Part shown: positions 44,698 through 55,016 of the stretch, one piece after another
Position numbering within the stretch: position 1 is the stretch's first letter
Layout: every line of letters starts with the position of its first letter
Source: Takashimella koratensis
Taxonomy: Eukaryota > Basidiomycota > Tremellomycetes > Trichosporonales > Tetragoniomycetaceae
DNA length: 64,000 nucleotides
Assembly: GCA_003116875.1 (NCBI GenBank)
Contig: BCKT01000005.1
Location: 992,001 to 1,056,000, forward strand
Reading direction: 5' to 3'
Program-made: the position numbers and the translations under genes
The notes under the pieces: generated by a model
Databases searched by the model: none
The model's input: only the letters and a program-made list of their open reading frames with translations
What the model was told of the DNA's origin: nothing

Positions 44698-46872
44698 ATG
44701 TCTTCTGAGCTGTGAGCATCCTCCTCCCCACCACACCCATCACCACCCCCTCCTCATCCTTGTTCACCTCTTCCCCCGGCCGACCCAGCCGATTCATGCC
44801 CACTACCGACCTATCTATTCCCCGAACACATGCTGACAACGTTTCTCCTCCCCTCCATTCTCACCCAACAGCGCCGATGTTGGTCTTATTGGTTTGGCCG
44901 TTATGGTACGTTCATCCCCTACCCTTCTACCCAATTCCATCACCATCTCCATCCCATCGCACACTTGTAACCTCGCTGACTCACCTTGCCCCTTTTCACT
45001 CATCCCCATGGTACCGGACATAACCTCCCTTCCTCCGACGTCTCCTCTCTCCTCCTCACTCAACGCCTACCTTCACACCAACAGGGTCAGAACTTGATCC
45101 TCAACATGAACGACAAGGGCTTCAAGGTCTGCGCTTACAACCGGTAAGCCCCTCATCGCCAGCTGTCTCCGATCCACCCCATTTGCCTCGTTCACCACGC
45201 TAACAACCATCCAGTACCACCTCCAAGGTCGACAACTTCCTCGCCAACGAGGCCAAGGGTGAGCACTTCTTCATCTTCCCCTCCCCGTCCCTCTCTAAAC
45301 TCACACTTCTACCGCCCGGCTACACCTGTCCCACCCTATTTCACCGTTGACCACCCCGCTAATCCCTCGTAGGCACCAACATCATCGGAGCCCACTCCGT
45401 CGAGGAGCTCTGCTCCAAGCTTAAGACTCCCCGTCGTATCATCCTCCTCGTCAAGGCCGGCAAGGCCGTCGACGACTTCATCGGCCAGCTCGAGCCTTAC
45501 CTCGAGAAGGGCGACATCATCATTGACGGTGGTAACTCGCACTACCCGGACTCGATCCGCCGCACCCACGAGCTCGAGGCCAAGGGCCTCCTCTTCGTCG
45601 GCTCCGGTGTCTCCGGTGGTGAGGAGGGTGCCCGTAACGGCCCCTCTCTCATGCCCGGTGGCTCTGACGCCGCCTGGCCCCACATCAAGGAGATCTTCCG
45701 TGAGTTGCTATTATGCCAGTCTCTTTAGCGAATCAAGCAGCTGACGCTCCGCTCAGAGAAGACTGCTGCTCAGGCCCAGGGCGAGCCCTGCTGCGACTGG
45801 GTCGGCCAGACCGGTGAGTTACTTCTGCCTTGGCTCCTTCCGCTCAGCCGCTAACTTGCTCCAGGCTCGGGCCACTACGTCAAGATGGTCCACAACGGTA
45901 TCGAGTACGGAGATATGCAGCTCATCGCCGAGGCTTACGACATCCTCAAGCGCGGTCTCGGCCTCGAGGAGCCCGAGATTGCCGACATCTTCGCCAAGTG
46001 GCAGGACGGTGTCCTCAACTCGTTCTTGATCGAGATCACCCGCGACATTCTCCGCTTCAACGACACTGACGGTGTCCCCATTGTCCAGAAGATCCTTGAC
46101 TCTGCTGGCCAGAAGGGTACCGGCAAGTGGACCGCCATTGACGCCCTCGACCTCGGCATGCCCGTCACCCTCATCGGTGAGGCCGTCTTCGCCCGATGCC
46201 TTTCGTCCCTCAAGGACGAGCGTGTCCGCGCCTCCAAGATCATCGCCGCCCCCCAGCACCTCCCCCTCCAGGGCGACAAGCAGCAGTTCATTGACGACCT
46301 CGAGCAGGCCCTTTACGCCTCCAAGATCATCTCGTACGCCCAGGGCTTCATGCTCATGCGTGAGGCTGCCAAGGTCAACAACTGGACCCTCAACAACGCC
46401 GGTATCGCCGCTATGTGGCGCGGCGGCTGCATCATCAAGTCGGTCTTCCTTTCCGACATCACCGCTGCCTACCGTGAGAACCCTGAGCTCGAGTCGCTCC
46501 TCGTCGCTCCCTTCTTCGTCAAGGCCCTCGCCCAGGCTCAGCAGGGCTGGCGCCGTGTCATCGCCCAGGGCACGTGAGTAGAGTTTCTCTTTTTCCACTC
46601 CGCTTTCCCTGTGTCTCATACCTCTTGCTAACGACCACAGTCTCTGGGGTATCCCGATGCCTGCGTTCACCACCGCGCTCTCGTTCTTCGACGGCTACCG
46701 CACCGAGACCCTCCCGGCCAACCTCATCCAGGGCCAGCGTGACTACTTCGGTGCCCACACCTTCCGTGTCCGCCCGGGCATGGAGAACGACCACATGAAG
46801 ATCGGTGACGACATCCACGTCAAGTGGACCGCCACCTCGGGCAACGTCTCGTCCTCCAACTACAACGCTTAA
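44698..46872 (+). CDS. GND1: 6-phosphogluconate dehydrogenase, decarboxylating
   Basis: Oxidises 6-phosphogluconate to ribulose 5-phosphate with NADPH production in the pentose phosphate pathway (cytosol). Eight exons: 44698-44711 (14 nt), 44872-44905, 45085-45143, 45215-45258, 45373-45699, 45757-45813, 45865-46573, 46641-46872; 491 residues, all phases closing, against 489 in yeast. Seen: NADP-binding [55 protein letters not shown], the catalytic Lys in [19 protein letters not shown] (about 185), and [13 protein letters not shown]. Third positions are strongly C-biased compared with the accessory genes, and the early part is split into short exons, both usual for a highly expressed basidiomycete gene. 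Confidence 0.97.
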
Positions 46873-47356
46873 ATCAGGCTCACCCCCCTTCCTTAAACCC
46901 CCGAGTATCCTAAGATTCCCCCCAATCTTTCTTTTTCGTTTCTTTCGTCGACACGCCCGCCTTTCCGCATGAGTGTGTGTGTGTCTACTCTACAGGGAGA
47001 AAGAAGGAGAGAAGAGGTTGACCGATGGTGATATACCGAAAAAAGCCGTAAAATGATTAAGCCAATGCAGTTAGGAGTGATCTTTGCACAGACACGTGGG
47101 ACTTTCCCCGGAATGTGGCGGAAGACGCGGCTGACTAGACACTAAATACATCCACGCAAATAGCACAATCTGCCTTGGAGGACTGATCGTAACCCCTACT
47201 ATCACTGCGACCTGTCCGCCCAGAGGTTCCATGTAGTGCTACCATCGGCTCGAGTCATCTCCGACGCCCCTATTACCTGGAGAGCGGCATGGACGTCTTC
47301 GGGAACGATAAAAGGAGCGTAGGCCATGTAAACGCCATCCCAAAGACTTGAAAACA
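46873..47356. other. 3' flanks of GND1 and the first right-hand family gene
   Basis: Convergent 3' ends. A short (GT)n run near 46973-46983. This is the boundary between the conserved core and the right accessory block. Confidence 0.5.
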
Positions 47357-48109
47357 TCAGATTGGAGCTTGGAGTAGACTTCGTTGGAATGGGGCGACTA
47401 CATTGAACTGACTCCTAATGAGATTGAGCGCACACGGCGACACTTTATCCATGTTGGAGGTCACGGTGATCACGTGCTCCATACTCGATGCCTTGGATTC
47501 CGCGGGTGCGGGTCCACCTGCTTCTTGGTCCGAGTCAGTCCTTTCAGCCGAGAACCTATCTTCATTTGTCCTGTTGTCTGCCTGAGAAAACTCGCCTACG
47601 GTGACTGTCCTGTCGGCTATTGTGACAAGCCTGTGATCCGCTTCATCAGCGGCGCCTTCAAAGTGTGCAGTCAAGGTCAACAAGTCTTGAATACTCTGCA
47701 AACCCGCGGCAACTGCTTGCGTACGGCCCTTGGACTTGGTTCCACTGTGGGGAACAACAGTAGCGAGGTCAGATTTGACACTCTCAGAATACATGTGACC
47801 TCCTTGCGACTCGTTCCACAAGTCTGCGTTCTGATAGTGCTCAAACTTGTCCTTGAAAGGCTGGAAAGTAGCTTGCAGTGCTTTGGTCTTGTGGGCTGCA
47901 CCCTTGAAACAGTCCTCGAATACCCAACTTCCCTCTTGAACAAGCCATATCATGTTAGACGTTACTTTGCGTAAATCTCTATCGTACGCGACCCAGTGGA
48001 ATCGGACGCCAGGGATCGTTGGATCTTCGGCGGATGCGTATCCCAACGTGTACTCTTTGGGGACGACGCCAAGGCATAGATTAGTGACGAGGCCAGTATG
48101 TTCGGACAT
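47357..48109 (-). CDS. Unknown protein, tandem family 2, copy 1
   Basis: A 250-residue single-exon frame from the ATG at 48109 (MSEHTGLVTNLCLGVV). Family signature: NLCLGVVPKEYTLGY, then GVRFHWVAYDRDLRKVTSNMIWL about 30 residues later, then a helical stretch ALQATFQPFKDKFE. Copies 2 and 3 share these blocks (NVCIGIVPAEFSL, GVRLHSVFYD, VSSNLIWF; NTCIVLVPEHYTL, GARLHWLSFN, VSSNLIWL). The rest is variable and helical. No known domain. The start lies in a 40-bp tandem duplication that also supplies an upstream ATG, out of frame with the gene, opening a 22-codon frame (48149-48081) that overlaps the real start. Confidence 0.72.
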   Translation of the reverse strand: MSEHTGLVTNLCLGVVPKEYTLGYASAEDPTIPGVRFHWVAYDRDLRKVTSNMIWLVQEGSWVFEDCFKGAAHKTKALQATFQPFKDKFEHYQNADLWNESQGGHMYSESVKSDLATVVPHSGTKSKGRTQAVAAGLQSIQDLLTLTAHFEGAADEADHRLVTIADRTVTVGEFSQADNRTNEDRFSAERTDSDQEAGGPAPAESKASSMEHVITVTSNMDKVSPCALNLIRSQFNVVAPFQRSLLQAPI

Positions 48110-48160
48110 GTTGAAGTAGGTTAGTGACGAGGCCAGTATGTTCGGACATGTTGAAGTAAG
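48081..48160. repeat. 40-bp tandem duplication over the start of family-2 copy 1
   Basis: 48081-48120 and 48121-48160 are identical at 39 of 40 positions. Each unit contains the ATG and the first nine codons of the gene (read on the minus strand). Confidence 0.95.
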
Positions 48161-48627
48161 TGTCGACCAGTTCTAGCTAGAAAAAGTGTGTAAGAAAGTG
48201 GTAAGAGCGGTTGGCGGAATTGGTCACATAGCAGTCCCAAGCGCGAAAGTACGAGTCGACGAGCGTTTAGAAGGCGAGAGTACATACCTCAGCTGAAGCC
48301 GAAAAGCTGCCGCACAGTTTTGCCATTACTCAAAATGGGACCATACAGAATCCTTTTACAAGCTGCCGCTGGAAGGCGAGGCCAGTTGGACTGAGTATGT
48401 AAGCCCTACGCGAGAGTTGAGCAGTCGGTAAGCAATAGTAAAGGATACTCGCTCTGAAACTACCTCGAAATGCGTTCGACTCTCGGGTTCTACAGCCTGC
48501 TCCAAAGAACGACATAAGATTCAAAAGCTGCATGCATGATTGCTACGTATCAATCGAACGCGTTCTTGAAAACGACACTGAGACGGGAGATGTGGATTTG
48601 GGATATCAGCGACGCTAGCCTCCGGGT
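48161..48627. other. Intergenic between family-2 copies 1 and 2
   Basis: No gene supported. Confidence 0.45.
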
Positions 48628-49437
48628 TCAGTTCGGGGTTCGAAATTGACTTCTTTCGGGGTTTCTGAGGCGATTGACCTGTTGAACGTTCGGCCAGAGA
48701 GAACGCACTTCGTCAAAGTCTTCGGCGGGGATAACGCTGGCGCCCATCGCATCAAGTACCTCATTGAGCTCCTCTGAAGCGATGATCGGTTGAGTCACGT
48801 CCCATTCCAGGCTCGCAAATATCCGGTATTGACTCAGGGAAAACATACTTGACTGATGGGTGAGGATATCGAATTGGCTCCGGACAAGAGCTTGGCCAAG
48901 GCGGGACACCTGATACGCATTCGGAATAACGATGTTTTGGTTCCATGAGGCTTTCCGACCCTCACCCAACGTCAAGGTATTCTCCGCCAAGACTCCTAAT
49001 GCAGGCGACGCCTCTTCCGCACAATCGACGAATATGTCAGAGTTAGTCAAAATGCTATCTGCAAGTTGAAGCCCACTCTCGTTACTGCCATGTGAACAAA
49101 ACTCGTGTTTCACCGCGTCGATTTCTTCGGCGCCCTCTCCTTCCCACAAACGGTTCCTCTGTTGCGTTTCAAACTTGGTTCAAAAGTCTTGCAGTAGATC
49201 AGAAAGGGTGATCGCCTTCTCGGCACCTTCGGTCATTTGCTCGGAGAGGGTGGGGCTGTCTTGTATGAACCAAATGAGATTGGACGAGACTTTTCTTCTT
49301 GGAGGATCGTAGAATACCGAGTGAAGTCGGACCCCTTCGAGATGAGAATTGAACTCGGATTTCAACGAGAACTCAGCTGGTACAATCCCAATACAAACAT
49401 TCGTCTCAAAGCTCAATTGTGATCTGCGCCAAGACAT
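48628..49437 (-). pseudogene. Unknown protein, tandem family 2, copy 2, interrupted by an in-frame TGA
   Basis: From the ATG at 49437 (MSWRRSQLSFETNVCIGIV) the frame stops at a TGA (49180-49182) after 85 codons, yet the same frame then stays open to 48628. Alignment to copies 1 and 3 runs without a gap across the stop: LLQDF-stop-TKFETQQ here, ATFQPFKDKFEHYQ in copy 1, VLEHFQANFIEQQ in copy 3. Later blocks (ENTLTLGEG, GQALVRSQFDIL, YRIFASLEWDV, SEELNEVLDAM) also match copy 3 (RETITLGDV, GNSLVKSQRDVL, RTIFTALGWPV, SEEVTEALAEM). I find no in-phase intron that would remove the stop. Most likely a recent nonsense mutation; readthrough or sequencing error are alternatives. Confidence 0.72.
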
Positions 49438-50166
49438 TTTGAGTGGGATTTGATCTTGTCTCGAAAGATGACGAATTATCAGGATTGGGCTTCGGATCCA
49501 GCAAGCGTGTACTAGAAGTGCTCTCGCAACGCGGTGAGAAGGCAGCCTTGGAGGAGAAATGGGGTTTGAGGATCTTGTTCAGCTTGGGCTTTTCGTAGTG
49601 AGAATGAGAAGAGAAAGAAGGTGAGAGAGGTGATTACTCGACGTGGTGACAAGGCAGCGTGGGTCGACAATCTTATTCAAAAACAGTGCAAAGCAGGTGA
49701 TCTAAATACTAAAGTCCAGCTTTCAGTCGTATACAAGTTTTCCGACTCCGCTTGAGGGTGTGAGGCCCCTCAAATTCGACAAAACCCTCAGGTAGCGCTC
49801 GGGAGAGTCAATCTTTCCTTTGTATTGATTTTTCCCACTCCACTCGCCGGTTGGCCGCTGAGTCTGGCCAATGGTCCGGCCGGCGGACTTTCATGCGAAG
49901 GCGTCCGGGGACTCGTGACACCTCTAGCCTCGATCACGTACTGAGCTCAATCTTTTGGGGCAGGGAGGAATTGGATCCGACTCAGCAGCCATGTGGGCTA
50001 CTTTCCAGGTCTCTACTCTTTCACGCTGAAAAATAACATCTACAGTAGCTTCGACAAGAGATATGCATTCCCTCAACTCCTCAATGGCTCTCAAACCTTC
50101 ACTTTCATATGGACGCGTCTCAAAATCATTAATATTGCGGCTATTCCCGTTAGATCACACCGCTCT
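49438..50166. other. Intergenic between family-2 copies 2 and 3
   Basis: No gene supported. Confidence 0.45.
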
Positions 50167-50880
50167 TCAGTGTGACTGCTTGGTCCAGAGACTTAACACC
50201 TCGGTTCCCGACCCGATCGTAACCGTCTGTGCCTCCATTTCTGCTAGGGCCTCTGTCACTTCCTCAGAGACTGCGTACGTATCGGACACCGGCCAACCCA
50301 AGGCCGTGAAAATGGTGCGTTGAGTGTCCGAGAGGATGTCGGAAGGACTGACGAGTACATCTCGCTGACTCTTGACCAGGCTGTTTCCAAAGTCTGATAC
50401 CTTGTGTAGGTTTGCCTGCACGATTCGGTTCTCAGCTACATCACCCAAAGTTATAGTCTCTCTCGCCAGCTTGTCCACACTCTCTGTGGTATCCCTGGCA
50501 CATTCACGGAAAAACGCGTTGTTGGTCATTGTTTCATGCACCGTCTCCAACCCCGCAATACCTCCACCTTGTAGAGAGAACATTGGTCCTCCGAGTTCCG
50601 TCCAGACTTCCTCTTGTTGCTCGATAAAGTTTGCTTGAAAGTGCTCCAAAACGCTTTGTAAGGCTGATCTCTTGTCCGCGTAATCCTTCACGAGCCCCTT
50701 CGAAGCTTCGTCGTCCTCAAGTAACCAGATCAAGTTAGAGGAAACGACGTTGGTGGCTTCATTGAACGATAGCCAGTGGAGTCTTGCCCCTGCACTGTTG
50801 GGAGCGTCTCTGGTGACCAACGTGTAATGTTCCGGTACCAAGACGATACAAGTGTTAACTTGCAGTTGAACCTCAGACAT
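50167..50880 (-). CDS. Unknown protein, tandem family 2, copy 3 (intact)
   Basis: A 237-residue single-exon frame from the ATG at 50880 (MSEVQLQVNTCIVLVPEHY). It is the best-preserved member: N-terminal strand block NTCIVLVPEHYTL, GARLHWLSFN, VVSSNLIWLLED, then long helices (SALQSVLEHFQANF, TVHETMTNNAFFRECARDTT) and a C-terminal part with RETITLGDVAENRIV, TIFTALGWPVSD and SEEVTEALAEMEAQ. Heptad-like spacing suggests coiled coil in the second half. No signal peptide or membrane span. Function unknown; the fold may be a small beta domain followed by a helical bundle, which is inference. Confidence 0.75.
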   Translation of the reverse strand: MSEVQLQVNTCIVLVPEHYTLVTRDAPNSAGARLHWLSFNEATNVVSSNLIWLLEDDEASKGLVKDYADKRSALQSVLEHFQANFIEQQEEVWTELGGPMFSLQGGGIAGLETVHETMTNNAFFRECARDTTESVDKLARETITLGDVAENRIVQANLHKVSDFGNSLVKSQRDVLVSPSDILSDTQRTIFTALGWPVSDTYAVSEEVTEALAEMEAQTVTIGSGTEVLSLWTKQSH

Positions 50881-51590
50881 TGTGTCGCCAAAATAGTAAC
50901 TTTGTGGAGTGGCAAAAATGCCAGACGGTATGGAGGGATATCAACGTATACTCTATTGGTACGATACGCGCTTTTATATGGTGCAGTACAGTACCAGAGG
51001 TTGACGTACTCATGTGGGCCATCGTTATTTGAAACATCCTCGCGAAGGAAATAGCCGTACACTTGAAAGGTTTTACCATGGGCAGAATCGCCAAAGGCCG
51101 ACATATCATCCTCATGGGGCTAGGATTTCCTTTTTATCTCCTTTGTCCCCTATCTCTTGCACCACGTTGCAAGGATTTCTGGCGCAGCGGGTAACATTGC
51201 AATCTCCAGGGGAGGTGAATTACGAGGTTTGGAATACCCACTCGGCGGGATAGATCCGTCCAGCGAGCGAATGAATACCCCTGTGAGCGCAAAGGAAGGT
51301 AACGTGTAAGGAAGTGTTGGCTGTCATCTCCGCCTCTTTGCCGGTCTCTACTGGTTAGACCTTTGAGATGGCTTGCTGATCCCGGGAGAAAGGACTGCGC
51401 TGTCTCCCAAGCTCCCGGCAAAGCGGAGAAAGTAAAGAGAAATCTCTCTTATGCAGCTTACTGCTTGGTACAACACAAAGCCTGATTCCGTTCCGTTCCA
51501 TCCACGTCATAGCAAAATGATGCCCTATGGTCTGAGGACTGCCTATGAGGATATAAGCATTCACCATGACTCCCCCTCAGATCCAAAAAC
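50881..51590. other. Intergenic; one orphan open frame
   Basis: A minus-strand frame with an ATG at 51104 (MSAFGDSAHGKTFQVYGYF) runs into copy 3 in another frame. It has protein-like composition but no relative in the window, so I do not call it. Confidence 0.35.
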
Positions 51591-52454
51591 TCATTCATTC
51601 TCGCCGTCGTCAAAAGCATCGTCATTCAGCAACTCGGTGATTGTCCGAGACAGCTTTTGTGGTCGACGGGCAGGTGCTGGTGGTATGTCCATTCTACTCG
51701 ATATCTGACCAGGAGTCTCGTTCGTTCCAAGCAGCTTGATAATCGAGGGGGTAGTTCCAGCCCAACCAGAGGTCGATATCTTTGACGGTAAGGCATTCGA
51801 ATTGGATGCCACCAAATCGTCGCTGTGAGACTGAGGGAGTGGATCGATGGTGGAGAGTGGTCGTTTGATCGAATTCTTTGCTTTTGGCGTCAGATCAGAT
51901 GACAAGGCAATGTCGCCATCAAGTTTCCGTTTGCGCGAAGTGTTGTCGGTGGAAAGAGTGAATGTCGGATGCTGAGAGTCGAGGAGAGACTCTCTGTCGC
52001 CTGTTCCTGGCGGTCCTGTCGTTTCGAAGGTCCAGATTCCCTGCGGCCGAATACTTTCACCTATGCCCGACTGAAAATCATCGAATTCAAGGCAGACCCT
52101 CGATGATATACAGCGTGCGATATACACTCTCCCTGCGGGAATGTGTACGCTTTTACCCCTCCCCCGAATGATTTCGACACTGTTCCAACCGTAGTCAAAT
52201 CGTCCCTCGGTTTCAGTTGTCGCTTCGAGCATAGGCACGGTTCCGTCTCGCAGGCAGGTGAAGAATTTCTCCCCCAATCGTCGAGCAACAAATGCCGTTG
52301 GCTCGCCCTTTCTCCAAACCTCTCCCCCTTGCAACACGTATTCCCTTCTGAATTCTTCCGCCACGCTGATGACAAGACCTTGAATAACCGATTTTGGCAT
52401 GCGGATGAACGTCGATCCATTTGAAGGAGCGGTCAACGAGCCGAAATCGAGCAT
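51591..52454 (-). CDS. Unknown protein (possibly the C-terminal part of a longer broken gene)
   Basis: A 287-residue frame from the ATG at 52454 (MLDFGSLTAPSNG). Seen: TFIRMPKSVIQGLVISVAEEF, ARRLGEKFFTCLRDG, a beta-rich middle, then a Ser/Lys-rich tail with a nuclear-signal-like TSRKRKLDG and KAKNSIKRP, ending acidic. The N-terminal helix block resembles in layout the FPDSLIQTLG helix of family 1 at the other end of the window, but this is weak. The reading frame is the same as that of the locus at 52479-53510, separated only by a TGA and eight codons, so the two may be one gene. No known domain recognised. Confidence 0.55.
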   Translation of the reverse strand: MLDFGSLTAPSNGSTFIRMPKSVIQGLVISVAEEFRREYVLQGGEVWRKGEPTAFVARRLGEKFFTCLRDGTVPMLEATTETEGRFDYGWNSVEIIRGRGKSVHIPAGRVYIARCISSRVCLEFDDFQSGIGESIRPQGIWTFETTGPPGTGDRESLLDSQHPTFTLSTDNTSRKRKLDGDIALSSDLTPKAKNSIKRPLSTIDPLPQSHSDDLVASNSNALPSKISTSGWAGTTPSIIKLLGTNETPGQISSRMDIPPAPARRPQKLSRTITELLNDDAFDDGENE

Positions 52455-52478
52455 CTCAGAGGTCGAATCACTGCTAAA

Positions 52479-53510
52479 TCAACGTTTCTTGAATTGAACG
52501 AACGTGCTCGTGAAACATTGTCGGCATGCTGCTCGGCTTTGTCTACCATTCAACCCTAGATGTAAAGTTATGTCATTTTGCTCAGATTCTTGACAGAACT
52601 GAGTGAAAAGCTTGTCTCCATCGGTTTCGCAGGTAAAGCACGCCGCCTCATAAGCCTTTCGCTCGCCCATGTCTTTTGAGAACCAAGGGAGACTGAACGA
52701 CCACAAGGCGATGGTCCTTCCTCTTAGATCAAGCCATTCAAGGGTGGGCGGGATAGGCCGAGGGGGTGAAGGTATCTTTGGTAGCTCGGATATCCAGGTC
52801 GTCAGTTTGGGTGCAGATTGGGGGTCCCAAAGGTCGTCGTAACCTGATTGTAGTCGGCGAGGGTCGTTAATCATGCAAGTTGGTCGATCGCCGCCGATGA
52901 AGTAGAGATACGACGATGCCGATCCAGTTTCAAATGCCAGACGGTCACTGGACCCAAAGCGGGCTGGTTGTTCTAGGCTGTTGCCAATCGTGTCGTCGAT
53001 CATCTTTTCGATCTCCCTCGCGAAAATATTGCCGCAAAATTCGGAAGCCAGAATGCGTTCCGTGAGTGGCAAGACGCTTTTCAAATATGAATGACGAAAG
53101 GCCTGCAGTTAAAAACGCAGCTTGTCGTCCGGTATGCACGCTGTATGCCTTTGGACCGACGGCGGGGAAGAGGTCACATCATCCAAGTGGTCGTTTTCTT
53201 GATCCCACCAATGATAGGTGAGGTGCGGATTGGCGAATGCCGTGAACATGGGCTCGTCCACTTCCTGTCATCGGGGTCCGAGGTATTGAACGACGAAAGA
53301 AACATTCCGGGTGTTCCCACTTTTGATGCGTGCCACCAGTTGATCGAATGAACGCTGTCGATCCTCGTCGCTTGCCTGTAGAGAGTCCGCATGCTGTCTC
53401 CAGACCTGCGTCGATTCAGTTTTCTTGTTGGTTTTGGTTTTGGACGCCTTGGGCAGGCTGCAGCTTGTCCCGCCGACCAGGTCGAGGTGAATGCTGGCTT
53501 TGTGTGACAT
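52479..53510 (-). pseudogene. Unknown gene in one frame with in-frame stops
   Basis: The ATG at 53510 (MSHKASIHLDLVGG) opens a frame that meets a TGA at 53268-53270, then a TAA at 53109-53111, then a TGA at 52479-52481, while protein-like sequence continues in the same frame between them (HLTYHWWDQ; LPLTERILASEFCGNIF; TLEWLDLRGRTIALWSF). The TAA could be removed by a 75-nt in-phase intron (GTGACC...TGCAG ending at about 53106); I found no equivalent for the two TGA codons. Either a decayed gene of up to 640 codons together with 51591-52454, or a multi-exon gene whose introns I cannot place. Confidence 0.45.
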
Positions 53511-54061
53511 GACGTGTTGAATCGAGAGTCGCTTGTAGCTTTGATTTGAGAATCGGTGGATGAGAGTCGGTATGAATGTGAGTGGAGAATGAGGAGTTTG
53601 AGAGAATTCATGCGGCTACAAGGTGGCAAAAGCATGTTACAACACCCCTCGTATCAGCTCGATTCGAACGGTCAGCTCCAACGCTCGATCAAAAGAGGCA
53701 TCCTTTCAGTTGGAGCCCAGAGTCGCCTTCCAGATCATGTCGCTCTGGCGCATAGCGTACTGTACACAGGCCCGTGTTGAACTCAAGCAGCCCGACGGAT
53801 GAATTTGGGATGACCTCTGGGCTTGGGCATAAACCAGTGCATAGCACATCGTAAAAAACGAAGGTTGTTTGATACAAGTGGAAAGAAGAACGACCATCCC
53901 TGCACCAGTTTTTCTACCTCTGGGCGGGTTTGGCGATCACTCGATTCAGCGCTCATCACTTGTTGTCGAGAAAGACGGTAGTGCTCCATTCCGATGAGAA
54001 CGCCACAGGCTCTGGTACCATTTATTGTCTGTCGTGTTTACCCACCGAGCACCTAAATGCT
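53511..54061. other. Intergenic
   Basis: No gene supported. Confidence 0.4.
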
Positions 54062-55016
54062 TCAAAATGACTTCGTATACGTCCCACGCGAAAGGAACTG
54101 CCTCCTCTGGTTCGTTATCACTGTAGCGCCCGTCTCCCGAATCGGTATGGGAGGTGTCAACACTCGATGACTACCCTCGTCGCTGCCGTTGTCTTCAATC
54201 TCTTGCACAGCTCCTGACTGATTCACCATAGATCCTCGGCGCATTCGCAGCCAAAGCTGTACGTTGAGAAGGTTAAAACGAGTTGAAAGGGTGGCAGCCT
54301 TGTCGGACGGTTTGGCGAGACTCATTTGAATGCGGATGACGTCTCGAACCCGGTCGTGTAGGTGTCCATAACTACCTCGAGAGGCAGAGGAGGGCTCTCC
54401 CAAAGATAAGAGGTATCCTTGAGACAACCGGTGAAGCCCATGATGACCCTTGAAACAGTCGGTGACACACAGTCGGAATCTCGTTTGAGCAGTCGTCTGC
54501 ATTGTTTCGATAGACGAGTTCGCATCGAGGGTTGCACTGCTCCACGCCCCGTGCATGCCATCAACTACAGCCTGTTCGGCACTCGCGAGATGTTCAGTGA
54601 GCCATTGATTGAAAGGGGGCTTCTCGCGGTGATCCTTGACGTTTTCCCACGCTTGGTGTAAGTCCTGTTGCAAATCCTTGGCGAGCGTCACGATGCAAGC
54701 GTATCGGCAGCGCAGAGTAGGCGTCTCGCTCCCATCCTGGTAGGTTGAAATATCGAGAACATCCACGGCTTCCGGTTGCTTCCGGTTGCTTCAAAACGAC
54801 CTCACCATCTTCTTCAAGGGTGCGATCCCAAAGGTGAGGCTGGAAGGGGGCGGGGGGGTGCGGAAGCGCTGCAATGAAGCACTCTACCTTGAGAGCTGGC
54901 TTGGAAGAGGAGGTGGTTGAGGGAGAAGGGGGTCCGACAACCAGCGTATTTGGTTCTGGGAGTGTGTTGACGGACGCGCTTCGGCGACCGCGACGTCGGT
55001 TGATCTGTTGGGACAT
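54062..55016 (-). pseudogene. Unknown protein, frame broken by a 10-bp tandem duplication
   Basis: The ATG at 55016 (MSQQINRRRGRRSASV) opens a Ser/Pro-rich N-terminus and reads to VVLKQPEA. There TCCGGTTGCT is present twice in tandem (54771-54780, 54781-54790, plus strand), and the second half of the gene (from VDVLDISTYQDGSE on, ending at 54062) is in another frame. The shift equals the extra 10 bp, so the frames would be continuous with one copy. The second half has a helical stretch (RYACIVTLAKDLQQDLHQAW ... LTEHLASAEQAVVDGM) and a C-terminal Arg/Thr tail. No domain recognised. Real mutation or assembly error; a small intron here is less likely. Confidence 0.6.
54771..54790. repeat. 10-bp tandem duplication (frameshifting)
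   Basis: Two perfect copies of TCCGGTTGCT within the gene at 54062-55016. Confidence 0.95.

Noticed and set aside
45819..46673. 284-codon minus-strand frame
   Set aside because: Antisense to exon 7 of GND1; a known effect of strong C-ending codon bias.
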